A stretch of DNA of 64,000 nt from Pseudooceanicola spongiae (GCF_014899185.1 NZ_CP045201.1:2650501-2714500), one strand, 5' to 3'; shown: positions 26,163 to 37,647, counted from the first letter of the stretch. Notes: generated by a model not told the origin, from the letters alone. Made by a program: numbers and translations.

Positions 26163-27170
26163 ATGACCCTGATGACCAAATTTCTGAGCGCGGCTGCAAC
26201 CGGCCTCGCGCTGGCGGCAACCTCTGCCGTCGCCGACCCTGCCCTGATTTACGATCTCGGCGGCAAGTTCGACAAATCCTTCAACGAAGCGGCCTTCAAC
26301 GGCGCGACGAAATGGGCCGAAGACACCGGCGGCTCGTTCAAGGACATCGAAATCACCTCCGAAGCTCAGCGTGAGCAAGCGCTGCGTGGCTTTGCCGAGA
26401 AGGGCTTCAACCCGGTCATCACCACCGGCTTCTCCTTCTCGACCCCGATCGCGAACGTCGCGGCCGACTACCCCGATATCAACTTCGTCACCATCGACGG
26501 CTTTGTCGATCCGGCGGAACACCCCAACGTGCTGTCGGTGCTCTTCTCCGAGGCCGAAGGCTCCTACCTCGTCGGCATGCTGGCCGGCATGGAAAGCAAG
26601 ACCGGCACCGTCTCCTTCGTCGGTGGCATGGACATTCCGCTGATCCGCAAGTTCGCCTGTGGCTACGCGCAGGGCGCCAAGGCCGTGAACCCGGACATCA
26701 AGGTCATCTCCAACATGACCGGCACCGATCCGAGCGCATGGAACGACCCCGTCAAAGGCTCTGAGCTGACCAAGGCGCAAGTCGATCAGGGCTCTGACGT
26801 GATCTTCGCTGCCGCTGGCGCCACCGGCCTCGGTGTGCTGCAAACCGCTGCTGACAACAAAGTCTTCGGCATCGGCGTCGACTCCAACCAGAACTACCTG
26901 CACCCCGGCAACATGCTGACCTCGATGCTGAAACGCGTCGATCTGGCCGTGGCCGATGCCATGACCGCAGGGGCTGATCTGGAAACCGGCGTGCACGTGC
27001 TGGGTCTGGCGCAGGACGGCGTTGGCTACGCGATGGACGAATACAACGCGGATCTGATCACGGAAGAGATGAAGGCCGCCGTGGAAGACGCGAAAGCCAA
27101 GATCATTTCGGGCGAAATTCTGGTGCACGATTACACCGCGGACGACACCTGCCCGGCTCTCAGCTTCTGA
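26163..27170 (+). CDS. BMP-family nucleoside-binding protein
   Basis: Periplasmic substrate-binding protein of 335 residues for the ABC importer encoded downstream. Residues 1-24 are a signal peptide ending 'AVAD', without a lipobox, so it is free in the periplasm. 'GGKFDKSFNEAAFNGATKW', 'GFSFSTPIANVAADYPDINF' and 'GVDSNQNYL' are BMP/PnrA blocks. This family binds purine nucleosides or related purine compounds. A strong hairpin follows the stop and probably raises its expression above that of the other transporter genes. The purine deaminases at 12-15 kb could use what it imports. Confidence 0.93.
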   Translation: MTLMTKFLSAAATGLALAATSAVADPALIYDLGGKFDKSFNEAAFNGATKWAEDTGGSFKDIEITSEAQREQALRGFAEKGFNPVITTGFSFSTPIANVAADYPDINFVTIDGFVDPAEHPNVLSVLFSEAEGSYLVGMLAGMESKTGTVSFVGGMDIPLIRKFACGYAQGAKAVNPDIKVISNMTGTDPSAWNDPVKGSELTKAQVDQGSDVIFAAAGATGLGVLQTAADNKVFGIGVDSNQNYLHPGNMLTSMLKRVDLAVADAMTAGADLETGVHVLGLAQDGVGYAMDEYNADLITEEMKAAVEDAKAKIISGEILVHDYTADDTCPALSF

Positions 27171-27179
27171 TCCGACTGC

Positions 27180-27200
27180 GCGGGGCCGCACTGGCCCCGC
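27180..27200 (+). other. Intercistronic hairpin
   Basis: GCGGGGCC (27180-27187), loop GCACT, GGCCCCGC (27193-27200), no T-tract. It probably protects the 3' end of the binding-protein message within the operon. Confidence 0.6.
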
Positions 27201-27264
27201 ACCCCTTTGCAGGGGCCGCGCCGGTCGCGGTCCCTGTTTCCATTCGCACTTCGGGACTCCCCTC

Positions 27265-28861
<1,597 letters not shown>

Positions 28862-28869
<8 letters not shown>

Positions 28870-29956
28870 GATGCCCGCCTGGGCCGACGTGGTCCTGATC
28901 CCACTGATTTCGCTGATACTGGCGGCAATCCTTTCGGCACTGGCGATCCTCGCCATCGGGGAAAGCCCTGCCGAAGCCTTTTACCTGATGGTTGACGGGG
29001 CGCTGATGCGTTCCTCCGGCTGGGGCTATACGCTCTATTACGCGACCAACTTCATCTTCACCGGCCTCGCCGTCTCGGTCGCCTTCCATGCCAAGCTGTT
29101 CAACATCGGCGGCGAAGGTCAGGCGGCGCTCGGTGGTCTCGGCGTGGCGCTGGCCTGTCTCTATATCCCCTGGCCGCACTGGTCGCTGGCCCTGCTCGGC
29201 TCGGCTGTGGGCGCGGCGGCCTTCGGCGCGCTCTGGGCGCTGATCCCGGCCTACCTTCAGGCCAAGCGCGGCAGTCACATCGTGATCACCACGATCATGT
29301 TCAACTTCATCGCCGCCGCTCTGCTGAACTACCTGCTGGTCAACGTCCTGCGCCCCGTCGGCGCGATGGAGCCCGCCTCGGCCAGCTTTGCCGCCGCGAC
29401 GCACCTGCCGACCTTCCAGTCGATGTTCTCGTCCGAGGGCAATACGCTGTTCCGTGGCTCGCCTGCCAATATCACCTTCTTCATCGCACTGATCGCCTGC
29501 GTCTTTGTCTGGCTGCTGATCTGGCGCTCCAAGCTCGGCTATGAGATCCGCAGCCAAGGCTACTCGGAAAGCGGCGCGAAATATGCCGGCATCTCGCCCT
29601 CGCGCATCATCATCATCGCGATGCTGATCTCCGGCGCGCTGTCGGGCATGATGGGCGTCAACGCGACCCAGGGGGCCGCCGGTCGCCTGATCCTGAACTC
29701 GGCCGAGGGCGCGGGCTTCATCGGCATCGCCGTGGCGCTGATGGGGCGCAACCACCCCTTCGGCGTGTTGCTGGCCTCGCTGCTGTTCGGCTTCCTCTAT
29801 CAGGGCGGCGCGGAACTCGCGATGTGGACCTCGATCCCGCGCGAGCTGATCATCGTCATTCAGGCGCTGGTGATCCTGTTTACCGGCGCGCTCGACAACA
29901 TGGTGCGCTGGCCGCTTGAGGCGCTGTTCGCCCGACTGCGCAAGAAGGAAGCCTGA
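28862..29956 (+). CDS. Nucleoside ABC transporter permease 1
   Basis: A 364-residue inner-membrane permease of the BPD_transp_2 type with eight to ten hydrophobic segments. 'FNIGGEGQAALGGLGVAL' is the conserved loop that contacts the ATPase region in these transporters, and 'AAGRLILNSAEGAGFIGIAVALMG' is typical of nucleoside permeases. The ATG at 28862 has GGAGAG ten bases upstream and overlaps the ATPase gene, so translation is coupled. Confidence 0.93.
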
Positions 29957-29959
29957 GCC

Positions 29960-30922
29960 ATGGATCTCAACACCATCCTGCAAGTCCTCGATTCCACCGT
30001 CCGCCTCGGCACGCCCCTGCTGCTGATGTGCCTCGCGGGTCTGTTCTCTGAGCGCGCCGGCATCGTCGACATCGGGCTTGAGGGCAAGGCGCTGGTCGCC
30101 GCGTTCTTTTCCGCCGCCATCGCCTATAGCACCGGGTCGCTGATGCTGGGGCTGCTGGCGGGCATTCTGTCGTCGCTGGTGCTGTCGCTGATCCACGGCG
30201 TCGCCTCGATCACCTTTCGCGGCAACCAGCTGATTTCCGGCGTGGCGTTGAACTTCCTTGCCTCTGGTCTGACGGTGCTGATCGCACAGGACTGGTTCGG
30301 TCAGGGCGGGCGCACCCCCTCGCTCGGCGATGTCCGCTTTCACGAACTGACCCTGCCCTTCGCCGAGGCCCTGCGCCCCGTGCCTGTGATCGGCCCGATC
30401 TATTACGACCTGATTTCCGGGCATTCGATCCTGGTTTATGTCGCCTTCCTCTGCGTGCCCGTCACCTGGTGGGTGCTCTACCGGACGCGCTTCGGGTTGC
30501 GTCTGCGCGCCGTGGGGGAAAACCCCGCCGCCGTCGACACTGCCGGCATCTCGGTCGTGCGGTTGCGGTTCTCGGCGATCATCATCGCCGGTGTGCTCTG
30601 CGGTCTGGCGGGCAGCTACCTTGCCACCGCGTTGCAGGCAGGCTTCGTCAAGGAAATGACAGCGGGACGCGGCTATATCGCCCTCGCCGCGCTGATCTTC
30701 GCCAAGTGGCGGCCCTGGTATGCGCTCTCGGCGACGATGCTGTTCGGCCTGCTGCAAGCGGTGGCGCTGCGGTATCAGAACATCGACCTCGGCGGGTTCA
30801 TCATCCCCGTGCAGTTCATGAACGCCCTGCCCTATATCCTGACCATCGTGATCCTGGCCGGTTTCGTCGGCGCCGCGAACCCGCCCCGCGCCGGCGGAGA
30901 CCCCTACGTCAAGGAACGCTGA
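29960..30922 (+). CDS. Nucleoside ABC transporter permease 2
   Basis: A 320-residue partner permease, starting 3 bases after permease 1. 'SERAGIVDIGLEGKALVAAF' matches the same ATPase-contact loop, and 'GENPAAVDTAGISVVRLRF' is the conserved cytoplasmic loop of the second subunit. It completes the importer as a heterodimeric channel. It is the last gene of the unit; a strong terminator follows at 30957-30992. Confidence 0.93.
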   Translation: MDLNTILQVLDSTVRLGTPLLLMCLAGLFSERAGIVDIGLEGKALVAAFFSAAIAYSTGSLMLGLLAGILSSLVLSLIHGVASITFRGNQLISGVALNFLASGLTVLIAQDWFGQGGRTPSLGDVRFHELTLPFAEALRPVPVIGPIYYDLISGHSILVYVAFLCVPVTWWVLYRTRFGLRLRAVGENPAAVDTAGISVVRLRFSAIIIAGVLCGLAGSYLATALQAGFVKEMTAGRGYIALAALIFAKWRPWYALSATMLFGLLQAVALRYQNIDLGGFIIPVQFMNALPYILTIVILAGFVGAANPPRAGGDPYVKER

Positions 30923-30956
30923 GCACTCTTTGCCCACCCGGGCCATTGCAGACCCT

Positions 30957-30992
30957 AAATCGGCCCGAGGCGCTTGCCCCTCGGGCCGATTT
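30957..30992 (+). terminator. Terminator of the nucleoside ABC operon
   Basis: AAATCGGCCCGAGG and CCTCGGGCCGATTT form a 14-bp perfect stem with an 8-base loop, followed by GCGTTTG. Confidence 0.85.
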
Positions 30993-31087
30993 GCGTTTGA
31001 TGTATTTGCGAATGCAATTAATGCCGCGCAAGCAAAAGCGCGCTAGGCTGGCGTTGCGGCAAATCGGCTATCCCGCTAGGATTACCC

Positions 31088-32002
31088 ATGCAAGTCTACC
31101 TTCCGATCGCAGAAATCTCGGTCAACGTCTTCCTCCTGCTGGGCTTGGGCGGCATCGTCGGCGTGCTGTCGGGCATGTTCGGGGTCGGTGGCGGTTTTCT
31201 GATCACGCCGCTGCTGTTCTTTGTCGGCATCCCCCCCGCCGTGGCCGTGGCGACCTCGGCCAACCAGATCGTTGCGTCCTCGGTTTCGGGCCTGTTCGCG
31301 CATCTCAAACGCAAGACCGTCGACATGCGCATGGGCGGGATATTGCAGCTCGGCGGGCTCTGCGGAGCCGCCGTCGGGGTGGCGTTGTTCAACTGGCTGC
31401 GTCAGCTGGGGCAGGTCGATCTGCTGGTCAACCTGTGCTACGTCGTCTTCCTCGGCGCCATCGGGATGCTGATGTTCGTCGAAAGCCTGAACGCCATCCG
31501 CCGCGCAGGCAAACCGCAGACCGGAAAGCCACGGCGCAAGCAGCGCGGCTGGGTCCAGACCTGGCCGCTGAAGATGCGCTTTCGCACCTCGGGCCTCTAT
31601 ATCTCGGTGATACCGCCGATCCTTGTCGGCTTCAGCGTGGGTATTCTCTCGGCCGTCATGGGCGTCGGCGGCGGCTTCATCATGGTGCCCGCGATGATCT
31701 ACATCCTGCACATGCCCACCAAGGTCGTGATCGGCACCTCGCTGTTCCAGATCATCTTCGTCGCCGCCTTCACCACCTTCCTGCACGCGGTGACCTTTCA
31801 CACGGTGGATATCGCTCTGGCGCTGTTCCTGTTGATCGGCGGCGTCATCGGTGCCCAGTTCGGCACCCGCATCGGCGCCAGGATGAAGGCCGAACAGCTG
31901 CGCATCCTGCTGGCCCTGCTGGTGCTGGCGGTCTGCGGCAAGCTCGCCTTTGACCTGATCGCCCGGCCCAACGACCTCTATTCCATATCGGATCTGAACT
32001 GA
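31088..32002 (+). CDS. TauE/SafE-family anion exporter
   Basis: A 304-residue inner-membrane protein with about eight hydrophobic segments in two related halves, each opening with the family motif: 'GGIVGVLSGMFGVGGGFLITP' near residues 21-41 and 'SAVMGVGGGFIMVPA' near 190-204. Members export sulfite, sulfoacetate or other organosulfur anions. The downstream gene overlaps its stop (TGATG) and encodes the TIGR02186 protein that regularly travels with this TauE subtype in alphaproteobacteria, so they likely form one complex. The substrate is unknown. Confidence 0.9.
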   Translation: MQVYLPIAEISVNVFLLLGLGGIVGVLSGMFGVGGGFLITPLLFFVGIPPAVAVATSANQIVASSVSGLFAHLKRKTVDMRMGGILQLGGLCGAAVGVALFNWLRQLGQVDLLVNLCYVVFLGAIGMLMFVESLNAIRRAGKPQTGKPRRKQRGWVQTWPLKMRFRTSGLYISVIPPILVGFSVGILSAVMGVGGGFIMVPAMIYILHMPTKVVIGTSLFQIIFVAAFTTFLHAVTFHTVDIALALFLLIGGVIGAQFGTRIGARMKAEQLRILLALLVLAVCGKLAFDLIARPNDLYSISDLN

Positions 32003-32778
32003 TGCGCGCCCTCACCCTTCTCGCCGCACTGGTTATCACCCTGCTGCCCGCCACCCGCTCGATCGCGCAGGAAGAAGAGGTCGTCCTCGGCCTCAGCCAG
32101 AACCGTGTCGCGATCAACGCCAACTTCGACGGCTCCGAGATCCTGATCTTCGGCGCCGTCAAACGCGATTCCGTCCCGATCCACCCACAGCTCGACGTCA
32201 TTGTCACCGTCGCCGGCCCGAACGAGCCGCTGAACGTCATGCGCAAGGAACGCCGCGCCGGGATCTGGGTGAACACCGCGCAGGTCACCATCCGTCAGGC
32301 CCCCAGCTTTTACGCCGTCTCGACCACCGGCCCGCTGAGCCACATCCTCACCCAGACCGAGGATCTGCGCCACCGCATCTCGATCCCGCGCGCAATCCGC
32401 TCCATCACCTCCTCGGACGAGGTGCTGGACGAGGATAACTTCGTCAACGCCCTGATCCGGCTGCGCGAAAAGCAGGGCACCTATCTGCTGCAGGAAAAGG
32501 CCGTGCGGCTGGACGAACAGACCCTGTTCAACACCCGCGTCGCCCTGCCCTCGAACCTGACCGAGGGCGTCTACCGCGTCGATGTCTACCTGCTGCGCGG
32601 GGGCAATGTGATCACCAGCTACGAGACCTCGCTGCGCGTCGGCAAGGTCGGGCTGGAGCAATGGCTCTACGATCTCTCCCATGAACAGGCGATCGCCTAC
32701 GCGCTGCTGGCGATCTTCATCGCTGTCATTTCCGGGTGGGCCGCGTCCGAGCTGTTCCGCATGATCCGCAACCAGTAG
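32002..32778 (+). CDS. TIGR02186-family membrane-anchored protein
   Basis: A 258-residue protein of the alphaproteobacterial TIGR02186 family. A signal peptide (residues 1-23, ending 'SIAQ') is followed by a periplasmic beta-rich domain ('VVLGLSQNRVAINANFDGSE' at its start) and one C-terminal membrane helix near 233-252 ('AIAYALLAIFIAVISGWAA'). The family is known mainly by its constant place beside a TauE/SafE exporter, as here. A periplasmic subunit for anion release is an inference. A hairpin at 32802-32821 follows. Confidence 0.85.
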   Translation: MRALTLLAALVITLLPATRSIAQEEEVVLGLSQNRVAINANFDGSEILIFGAVKRDSVPIHPQLDVIVTVAGPNEPLNVMRKERRAGIWVNTAQVTIRQAPSFYAVSTTGPLSHILTQTEDLRHRISIPRAIRSITSSDEVLDEDNFVNALIRLREKQGTYLLQEKAVRLDEQTLFNTRVALPSNLTEGVYRVDVYLLRGGNVITSYETSLRVGKVGLEQWLYDLSHEQAIAYALLAIFIAVISGWAASELFRMIRNQ

Positions 32779-32801
32779 GGCGGATCAGCGGCAATGGGGC
32801 C

Positions 32802-32821
32802 AAGGGGCGGCAACGCCCCTT
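32802..32821 (+). terminator. Probable terminator hairpin
   Basis: AAGGGGCG, loop GCAA, CGCCCCTT; the T-tract is short (TTGTG), so it may be weak. Confidence 0.5.
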
Positions 32822-32884
32822 GTGAAAGAAATGGAATGCGCCGCAGGCGCGCCATCGGATCACGCCCGCCGGGGAGAGACGCCG

Positions 32885-33754
32885 CTACAGGCTCAGGGTA
32901 TGCTCGCGCAGCCAGGCCATGAAGCCCCGCGGATCGCTCTTCAGCTGCTCCATCTGCGCTTCGCTCAGCGGATCACCGACCACCGGCGCCTGAGGGGCAT
33001 TCAGCGAATGCACGATCTCATGCAGCAGCAGCCCCTGGCGCAGCGTTGCCGACACCCGGTTGGCCATCTGATACCAGCGCGAATTGGCGCCCGTGAAATG
33101 GATCGGCACCACCCGCGCACCAGAGCGGCGGATCATCTGCGCGGTAAAGACATTCCATTCCGCCTCGATCGCCGGGCCGAACATGGTCTTCGACGCCGCC
33201 ACCACACCCGAGGGGAACAGGGCCACAAGCCCACCATCCTTGAGATGCGACATCGCCTTGGCGCGCATCTCGACGCTCTTCCTCTGGGCGTCGCCGTCGT
33301 GGGGAAAGGGCACCGGGATCATGTAGCTGGAAGCAACCTCGTCGATGCCCGTCAGGATCGAGCGGGTCAGGATCTTGTAATCCAGCCGTCTGCGCCCGAT
33401 CAGCTCGGCCATGACCATGCCGTCGACCATGCCGTGGGGATGGTTTGCCACCACCACGACCGGCCCGTCCTGGGGGATCTTGTCCAGCTGGTCCTTCGGC
33501 GTCGTCACGGGAATGCCCATGACATCCAGACAGGCCTTCCAGAAGGCCTGACCCTGCGGCGCACCCTGCTTTTCGAATTTCCGGATCAGACGAAGGATCG
33601 TCACTTTCCCCGACATCCACTCGATGGTGCGGATCAGGTTGCGCTGTAACGGATCGTCGAAGCTCGAGGAATAGGTCAGAGACCGGCGGTCGTAATGGGT
33701 GTAGCTGACCGGCTCGCCCGTCGTTTTGCCGTCGTTATGCGTACTGTCCACCAA
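32885..33754 (-). CDS. Glycerophospholipid/ornithine-lipid-type acyltransferase
   Basis: A 289-residue PlsC-like acyltransferase. The catalytic motif is 'VANHPHGMVDGMVM', with the H and D spaced as in the 'NHPxGxxD' subfamily. The second block 'VALFPSGVVAASK' stands for the EGTRS-type phosphate site, and 'VVPIHFTGANSR' follows. This subfamily includes OlsA-like and hemolysin-like acyltransferases, so the acceptor may be lysophosphatidate or a lyso-ornithine lipid. It is membrane-associated. The start is unclear: TTG at 33754 or GTG at 33751, neither with a good ribosome site. Confidence 0.85.
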   Translation of the reverse strand: MVDSTHNDGKTTGEPVSYTHYDRRSLTYSSSFDDPLQRNLIRTIEWMSGKVTILRLIRKFEKQGAPQGQAFWKACLDVMGIPVTTPKDQLDKIPQDGPVVVVANHPHGMVDGMVMAELIGRRRLDYKILTRSILTGIDEVASSYMIPVPFPHDGDAQRKSVEMRAKAMSHLKDGGLVALFPSGVVAASKTMFGPAIEAEWNVFTAQMIRRSGARVVPIHFTGANSRWYQMANRVSATLRQGLLLHEIVHSLNAPQAPVVGDPLSEAQMEQLKSDPRGFMAWLREHTLSL

Positions 33755-33828
33755 TGGAACGTCACCCGTATTTCCCGCCTGTTGTCATACGACGGGGCTC
33801 AAGGGATCCGTCGCACGATAGCGTCACA

Positions 33829-34107
33829 TTACATCTCTTCTCCGAAGCGATTGGCAACCAACGCCTGCAGGGCGTCAGCCAGCGCTGCCGCATCCGGGCC
33901 CGAGGTTTCAACCTCAATAGTGCTTCCGTTGGCGGCTGCCAACATCAAAAGCCCCATAATACTGTCGCCACCGGTCGACATGCCATCCCGGCTGACTTCC
34001 GCTCGGGCATCAAAGCCTTCGACGACTTCCACGAATTTTGCCGAGGCACGGGCATGGAGGCCCTTTTGATTGATGATCGTCAAGGTCCGCGCGACGCTCT
34101 CGCTCAT
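33829..34107 (-). CDS. HPr-type phosphocarrier of the regulatory PTS
   Basis: A 92-residue phosphocarrier. The phospho-accepting H18 is in 'KGLHARASAKF' and the regulatory serine S49 in 'TGGDSIMGLL'. It should pass phosphate from enzyme I to the EIIA protein encoded just upstream. S49 is the target of HprK, whose gene is three genes away in the same run. No sugar-specific EIIB or EIIC gene is near, so the chain is regulatory rather than for sugar uptake, as is usual in alphaproteobacteria. It lies 6 bases after the EIIA stop. Confidence 0.95.
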   Translation of the reverse strand: MSESVARTLTIINQKGLHARASAKFVEVVEGFDARAEVSRDGMSTGGDSIMGLLMLAAANGSTIEVETSGPDAAALADALQALVANRFGEEM

Positions 34108-34113
34108 GCCCTG

Positions 34114-34542
34114 TCAGCCTCCACTCAAATTTCGGCTGTCGATATATTTGCGACCCGCTTCGGTTGCATCCCGCACAGCCTCAGGAAGAGACTTATGGCG
34201 CGACTTTGCCAGTTTGATCAAGGCCGGAAGGTTGACGCCATACAGAATCCGCCGGTCATCGGGGCGACAGGCCAGCAGCGACAGGTTGCTGGGCGATCCG
34301 CCGAACATATCAGTCACCACGACGACGCCCTGCCCCTGATCCACCGCATCGGCGGCGGTGCAGATCTCGCGTTCCTTGCCGGCACGGTCGTCATTGCTGT
34401 CAATCGAGATGGCTTGCAGACCCGGCTGAGAGCCGACGACATGCTCGACCGCCGCCTTGTACTCACGCGCCAAACCGCCATGTGCGACGATCACTATTCC
34501 GATCAATGCCGGGCTTCCTTCCGCTGGCCGGACGATGCTCAT
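34114..34542 (-). CDS. PTS EIIA component, mannose-type
   Basis: A 142-residue EIIA(Man)-family protein. The phosphorylated histidine is H21 in '[15 protein letters not shown]'. '[18 protein letters not shown]' is the second signature. There is no attached EIIB domain. It is expected to receive phosphate from HPr and to signal nutrient state, possibly to ChvG/ChvI, whose genes are upstream in the same cluster. The ATG overlaps the rapZ stop (ATGA). Confidence 0.93.
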   Translation of the reverse strand: MSIVRPAEGSPALIGIVIVAHGGLAREYKAAVEHVVGSQPGLQAISIDSNDDRAGKEREICTAADAVDQGQGVVVVTDMFGGSPSNLSLLACRPDDRRILYGVNLPALIKLAKSRHKSLPEAVRDATEAGRKYIDSRNLSGG

Positions 34543-35441
34543 GATACACCACCCGCGGCTTTGCGCCGCTCCTGCTCACGGTGCCTAATTGACACCTGCC
34601 AGCCCTCTTCCGCAAGGGCTCGTCCCAGCCTTTCCGCCAAAGTGACGGAACGGTGTTGTCCCCCGGTACAGCCGAACCCGATGGCCAGATGCGACTTGCC
34701 CTCTTCCAGGTAGGCGGGCAGCAGCATCAGCGTCAGATCCGTGACCTTCGCGAGGAATCCGGCAAAGCGCGGATCGCCCGCGACATGCTCCTGTACCGCG
34801 CTGTCGAGCCCGGTCAGCGCGCGCAAATCTGGTGCCCAGTAAGGGTTTCGCAGGAACCGCACGTCAAACACCATGTCGAGGCCGCGCGGCAGGCCGCGCT
34901 TGTAACTGAACGAATGCAGCGACACCGCCAGACCCTGCCCGGTGACCGGTGCAAACAGCCGGTCCATCTCGGCGCGCAGGTCATGCACCGTCATTTCCGA
35001 GGTATCGACCAGTACATCGGCGCGCTCACGCACTGCGCTCAGCAGATCAAATTCTCGTGCAATGCCGTCCTCGGGGGTCTCTGCCGGGGCCAGAGGGTGC
35101 CTGCGACGCGTCTCGGAATAGCGCCGCGACAGCACATCGGCGCGACAATCGAGGTACAAGAGCTCCAGCGACAGCCCCTCGATCGCGCCCATCCGGTCCA
35201 GCGCCTCCAGCAGCGCCGCGGTCGAGAAATCCCGGTTGCGCGTGTCCAGCCCCAGCGCCAGCGGGCGGCGCAGCGGCGGCCCGTCCAGCAGGCGCGGCAG
35301 CAGCGACAGCGGCAGATTGTCGATCGCCTCAAAGCCAAGGTCCTCCAACGCGCGAATGGCGGTAGAGCGGCCCGCACCGGAAGGCCCGGTCACAAGGACA
35401 AGGCGCGGGGTCAGGCTGGCGAGGTCAGTTTCATGGGGCAT
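34539..35441 (-). CDS. rapZ: RNase adapter/GTPase RapZ
   Basis: A ~300-residue RapZ/YvcJ protein. The N-terminal P-loop domain has '[20 protein letters not shown]' and the C-terminal domain has '[20 protein letters not shown]' and '[13 protein letters not shown]', all diagnostic. In enterobacteria RapZ guides RNase E to the GlmZ RNA; in other groups it binds nucleotides and its role is open. The start is uncertain: 35441 fits the family N-terminus, while 35483 lies 8 bases after hprK and would add 14 residues; neither has a clear Shine-Dalgarno. Confidence 0.93.
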   Translation of the reverse strand: MPHETDLASLTPRLVLVTGPSGAGRSTAIRALEDLGFEAIDNLPLSLLPRLLDGPPLRRPLALGLDTRNRDFSTAALLEALDRMGAIEGLSLELLYLDCRADVLSRRYSETRRRHPLAPAETPEDGIAREFDLLSAVRERADVLVDTSEMTVHDLRAEMDRLFAPVTGQGLAVSLHSFSYKRGLPRGLDMVFDVRFLRNPYWAPDLRALTGLDSAVQEHVAGDPRFAGFLAKVTDLTLMLLPAYLEEGKSHLAIGFGCTGGQHRSVTLAERLGRALAEEGWQVSIRHREQERRKAAGGVS

Positions 35442-35490
35442 GAGGGCGGTCAGGTTAAGGGTTCGGGGGCGGACTTCGCGCATAGCGTGT

Positions 35491-35955
35491 TCATGCGCTG
35501 CGCCCTTCCCGCAAGCATTGCAGAATCGCGGCAGCAAAGGCCGCAGTCCCAGTATTGTGAAGTAATGGTAAAGAAACCCCCAGCAAAATAGTGCTGCGCT
35601 GCGGCGGAAGTCGTTCCAATTCGTCCTTTCCCAGATCCACGACCAGCGTGACCGGGCTCGGTCCGGCGTACGCCGCCTTCAGGATGCCGACGCCGCGCGC
35701 CTCGATCAGCCCCTGCAGCGCGGGGGCTGGCGTCGCGATCAGCGCCGCGCCGTCGCGTGCCAGCACCACGCGGTCATCGGCCACCAGCCCGGCCCCGCGC
35801 GACAGCATCTCCAGCACCAGCGACGACTTGCCAGCGCCCGACGGCCCCAGCACCAGAACCGCGCGCCCGGCCAGCGCCGCACAACTGGCATGCAGGATCA
35901 CCGGCCCCGCCTCGCGCGCCGCCGCCTCTGCCGTGATGGTGCCTTTGGCCTGCAT
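35491..35955 (-). CDS. hprK: HPr kinase/phosphorylase, short alphaproteobacterial form
   Basis: A 154-residue P-loop kinase that phosphorylates HPr on its serine. Walker A is 'GPSGAGKSS' (37-45) and '[17 protein letters not shown]' follows as in HprK. It lacks the N-terminal domain of Gram-positive HprK, which is the normal state in alphaproteobacteria. It lies between chvG and rapZ on the same strand, 9 bases after the chvG stop. The order chvI-chvG-hprK-EIIA-HPr is conserved in the class and links phosphotransfer to envelope and carbon control. Confidence 0.93.
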   Translation of the reverse strand: MQAKGTITAEAAAREAGPVILHASCAALAGRAVLVLGPSGAGKSSLVLEMLSRGAGLVADDRVVLARDGAALIATPAPALQGLIEARGVGILKAAYAGPSPVTLVVDLGKDELERLPPQRSTILLGVSLPLLHNTGTAAFAAAILQCLREGRSA

Positions 35956-35964
35956 ATCCGCCCC

Positions 35965-37578
35965 CTAGACCGGCAATCCGACGACGAAGCGCGCGCCCAG
36001 CGGACCCTCCGTGGGGTCTGTGCCCGTCGCGCGCATGTTCTCGGCCCAGATGACGCCGCCATGGGCCTCGACGATCTGCTTGCTGATCGCCAGACCGAGG
36101 CCCGAATGCGTGCCGAACTCCGACGCGGGGCGGTGCGAATAGAACCGGGCAAAGATCTTCTGCAGCGCCTCTTCGGGGATGCCCGGCCCGGTGTCCTCAA
36201 CCACCACCAGCACCCGCGCGCCGCGCCTGCGCACCCAGACACGGATCGCATCGCCCGCCTGACAGAAGGACATGGCGTTGGTGATCAGATTGACAAAGAC
36301 CTGCGCCAGACGCGGTTCCAGCCCGCGCAGAGTGATCTCTCCCTCGGGCAGATCCGTCATGAAATCAATGCCTTGCTTTTCTGCCTGCCCGCCGAGATAG
36401 CCCGTCAGACTGCGCAGCAGCGCCAGCAGGTCAAAGGCCTCCTCCTCCTCCCGGACCAGCTCACTGTCGAGCCGCGAGGCGTTGGAGATATCGCTGACCA
36501 GCCGGTCCAGACGCCGCACGTCATGTTCGATCACCTCCAGCAGAGTGGCGCGGTGATCGTCGCGTTTGGCCATCCGCAGGGTCCCGACAGCCGAGCGCAG
36601 ACTGGCCAGCGGGTTCTTGATCTCATGCGCGACATCGGCGGCGAACTGTTCGTTGGACTCGATACGCTCATACAGCGCCGCGACCATGCCGCGCAGCGCG
36701 CCCGACAGCCGCCCGATCTCGTCCGAGCGCGCGGTCATATCGGGGATGCGCACCCGCGCCGGCGCGGGCCGCTGCGGGTCGCGCTTGCCCCCGACCTCAG
36801 CCGCCGTCGCCAGCGCCGTCAGCGGCCGCGCGATGGTCGAGGCCAGCAGCAGGCTCATCAGCGTCGAGACCAGCGTGGCGAGGGCAAAGATCCGCAGCGC
36901 CCGCTCCTGCCGGGCGCGCGCCATGGCGTCCAGCGGCGCCAGCGGGCTGATCAGCGCCACGGCGCCCAGCACCCGGTCCTGCGGCGCGATGGCCATCAGC
37001 GTTGTGACAAAACGCCCCGTCGCGCCCTCCGCGATCCGGCTGAGCGGAGCGCCCGGCTGCAAACCGCCCATCATGGCGCGCGCCTGACCAAGCGGATCCT
37101 GGCCCTCCGGCAGGGGCCCATCGCCCAGAAACACCCCGCTGAAGACGCGCCAAAATCCCCCCAGCGCATCCAGAACATAGGTCCGTGACGCCTCGGCCTG
37201 CGCCCCGGCGTCGCCAGATCGCCTGCCCAGCACGGCCCCATCGGGCGCCAGCACCAGCAGCTCCAGACCCGGGCTGAGCGTGATCGCCTCCAGCCGCTGC
37301 GCTACAGCGCCGGGCGACAGCGGCGCGGGGTCCACTTCAAGGACATTGCCGATCAGCGCCGCCTCGACGCCCATCCTCTCGCGGTACTGGGTCAGCGGGC
37401 TGTCGCGCCCGCCCCCGAGGTAGAGCACCCCGAGCACCAGAAGGTTCAACGCAACCAGATTGAAGACGACGATCCTGCGGGTCAGCGACGACAGACCTCC
37501 CCGTCCGGCCTGCGCGCCGGGGCCGTCGAAAGCGGCCTGCCGATGCGGCGCCGCGCGTCTGCTCCGCTCATCGCGCAC
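35965..37578 (-). CDS. chvG: Sensor histidine kinase ChvG
   Basis: A 537-residue membrane sensor kinase. A first membrane helix near residues 33-55 is followed by a periplasmic sensor domain, a second helix near 235-255, a HAMP domain, the dimerisation box with H318 in 'ADVAHEIKNPLASLRSA', and a HATPase domain ('NLITNAMSFC', 'VVEDTGPGIPEEAL', 'GLGLAISKQI'). ChvG/ExoS proteins sense acid or envelope state with the repressor ExoR. The start is GTG at 37578. It follows chvI by 69 bases on the same strand. Confidence 0.93.
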   Translation of the reverse strand: MRDERSRRAAPHRQAAFDGPGAQAGRGGLSSLTRRIVVFNLVALNLLVLGVLYLGGGRDSPLTQYRERMGVEAALIGNVLEVDPAPLSPGAVAQRLEAITLSPGLELLVLAPDGAVLGRRSGDAGAQAEASRTYVLDALGGFWRVFSGVFLGDGPLPEGQDPLGQARAMMGGLQPGAPLSRIAEGATGRFVTTLMAIAPQDRVLGAVALISPLAPLDAMARARQERALRIFALATLVSTLMSLLLASTIARPLTALATAAEVGGKRDPQRPAPARVRIPDMTARSDEIGRLSGALRGMVAALYERIESNEQFAADVAHEIKNPLASLRSAVGTLRMAKRDDHRATLLEVIEHDVRRLDRLVSDISNASRLDSELVREEEEAFDLLALLRSLTGYLGGQAEKQGIDFMTDLPEGEITLRGLEPRLAQVFVNLITNAMSFCQAGDAIRVWVRRRGARVLVVVEDTGPGIPEEALQKIFARFYSHRPASEFGTHSGLGLAISKQIVEAHGGVIWAENMRATGTDPTEGPLGARFVVGLPV

Positions 37579-37647
37579 GCTGGTCCTTTCGGCGAAATCT
37601 CACTGGGGCGAGGGTGGGTCGGGGGTCTATTGCAGGCATGGGACGCG

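Noticed and set aside
34215..34225. TTTGATCAAGG as a second FNR box
   Set aside because: It lies inside the EIIA coding sequence and lacks the ATCAA arm at the right spacing.
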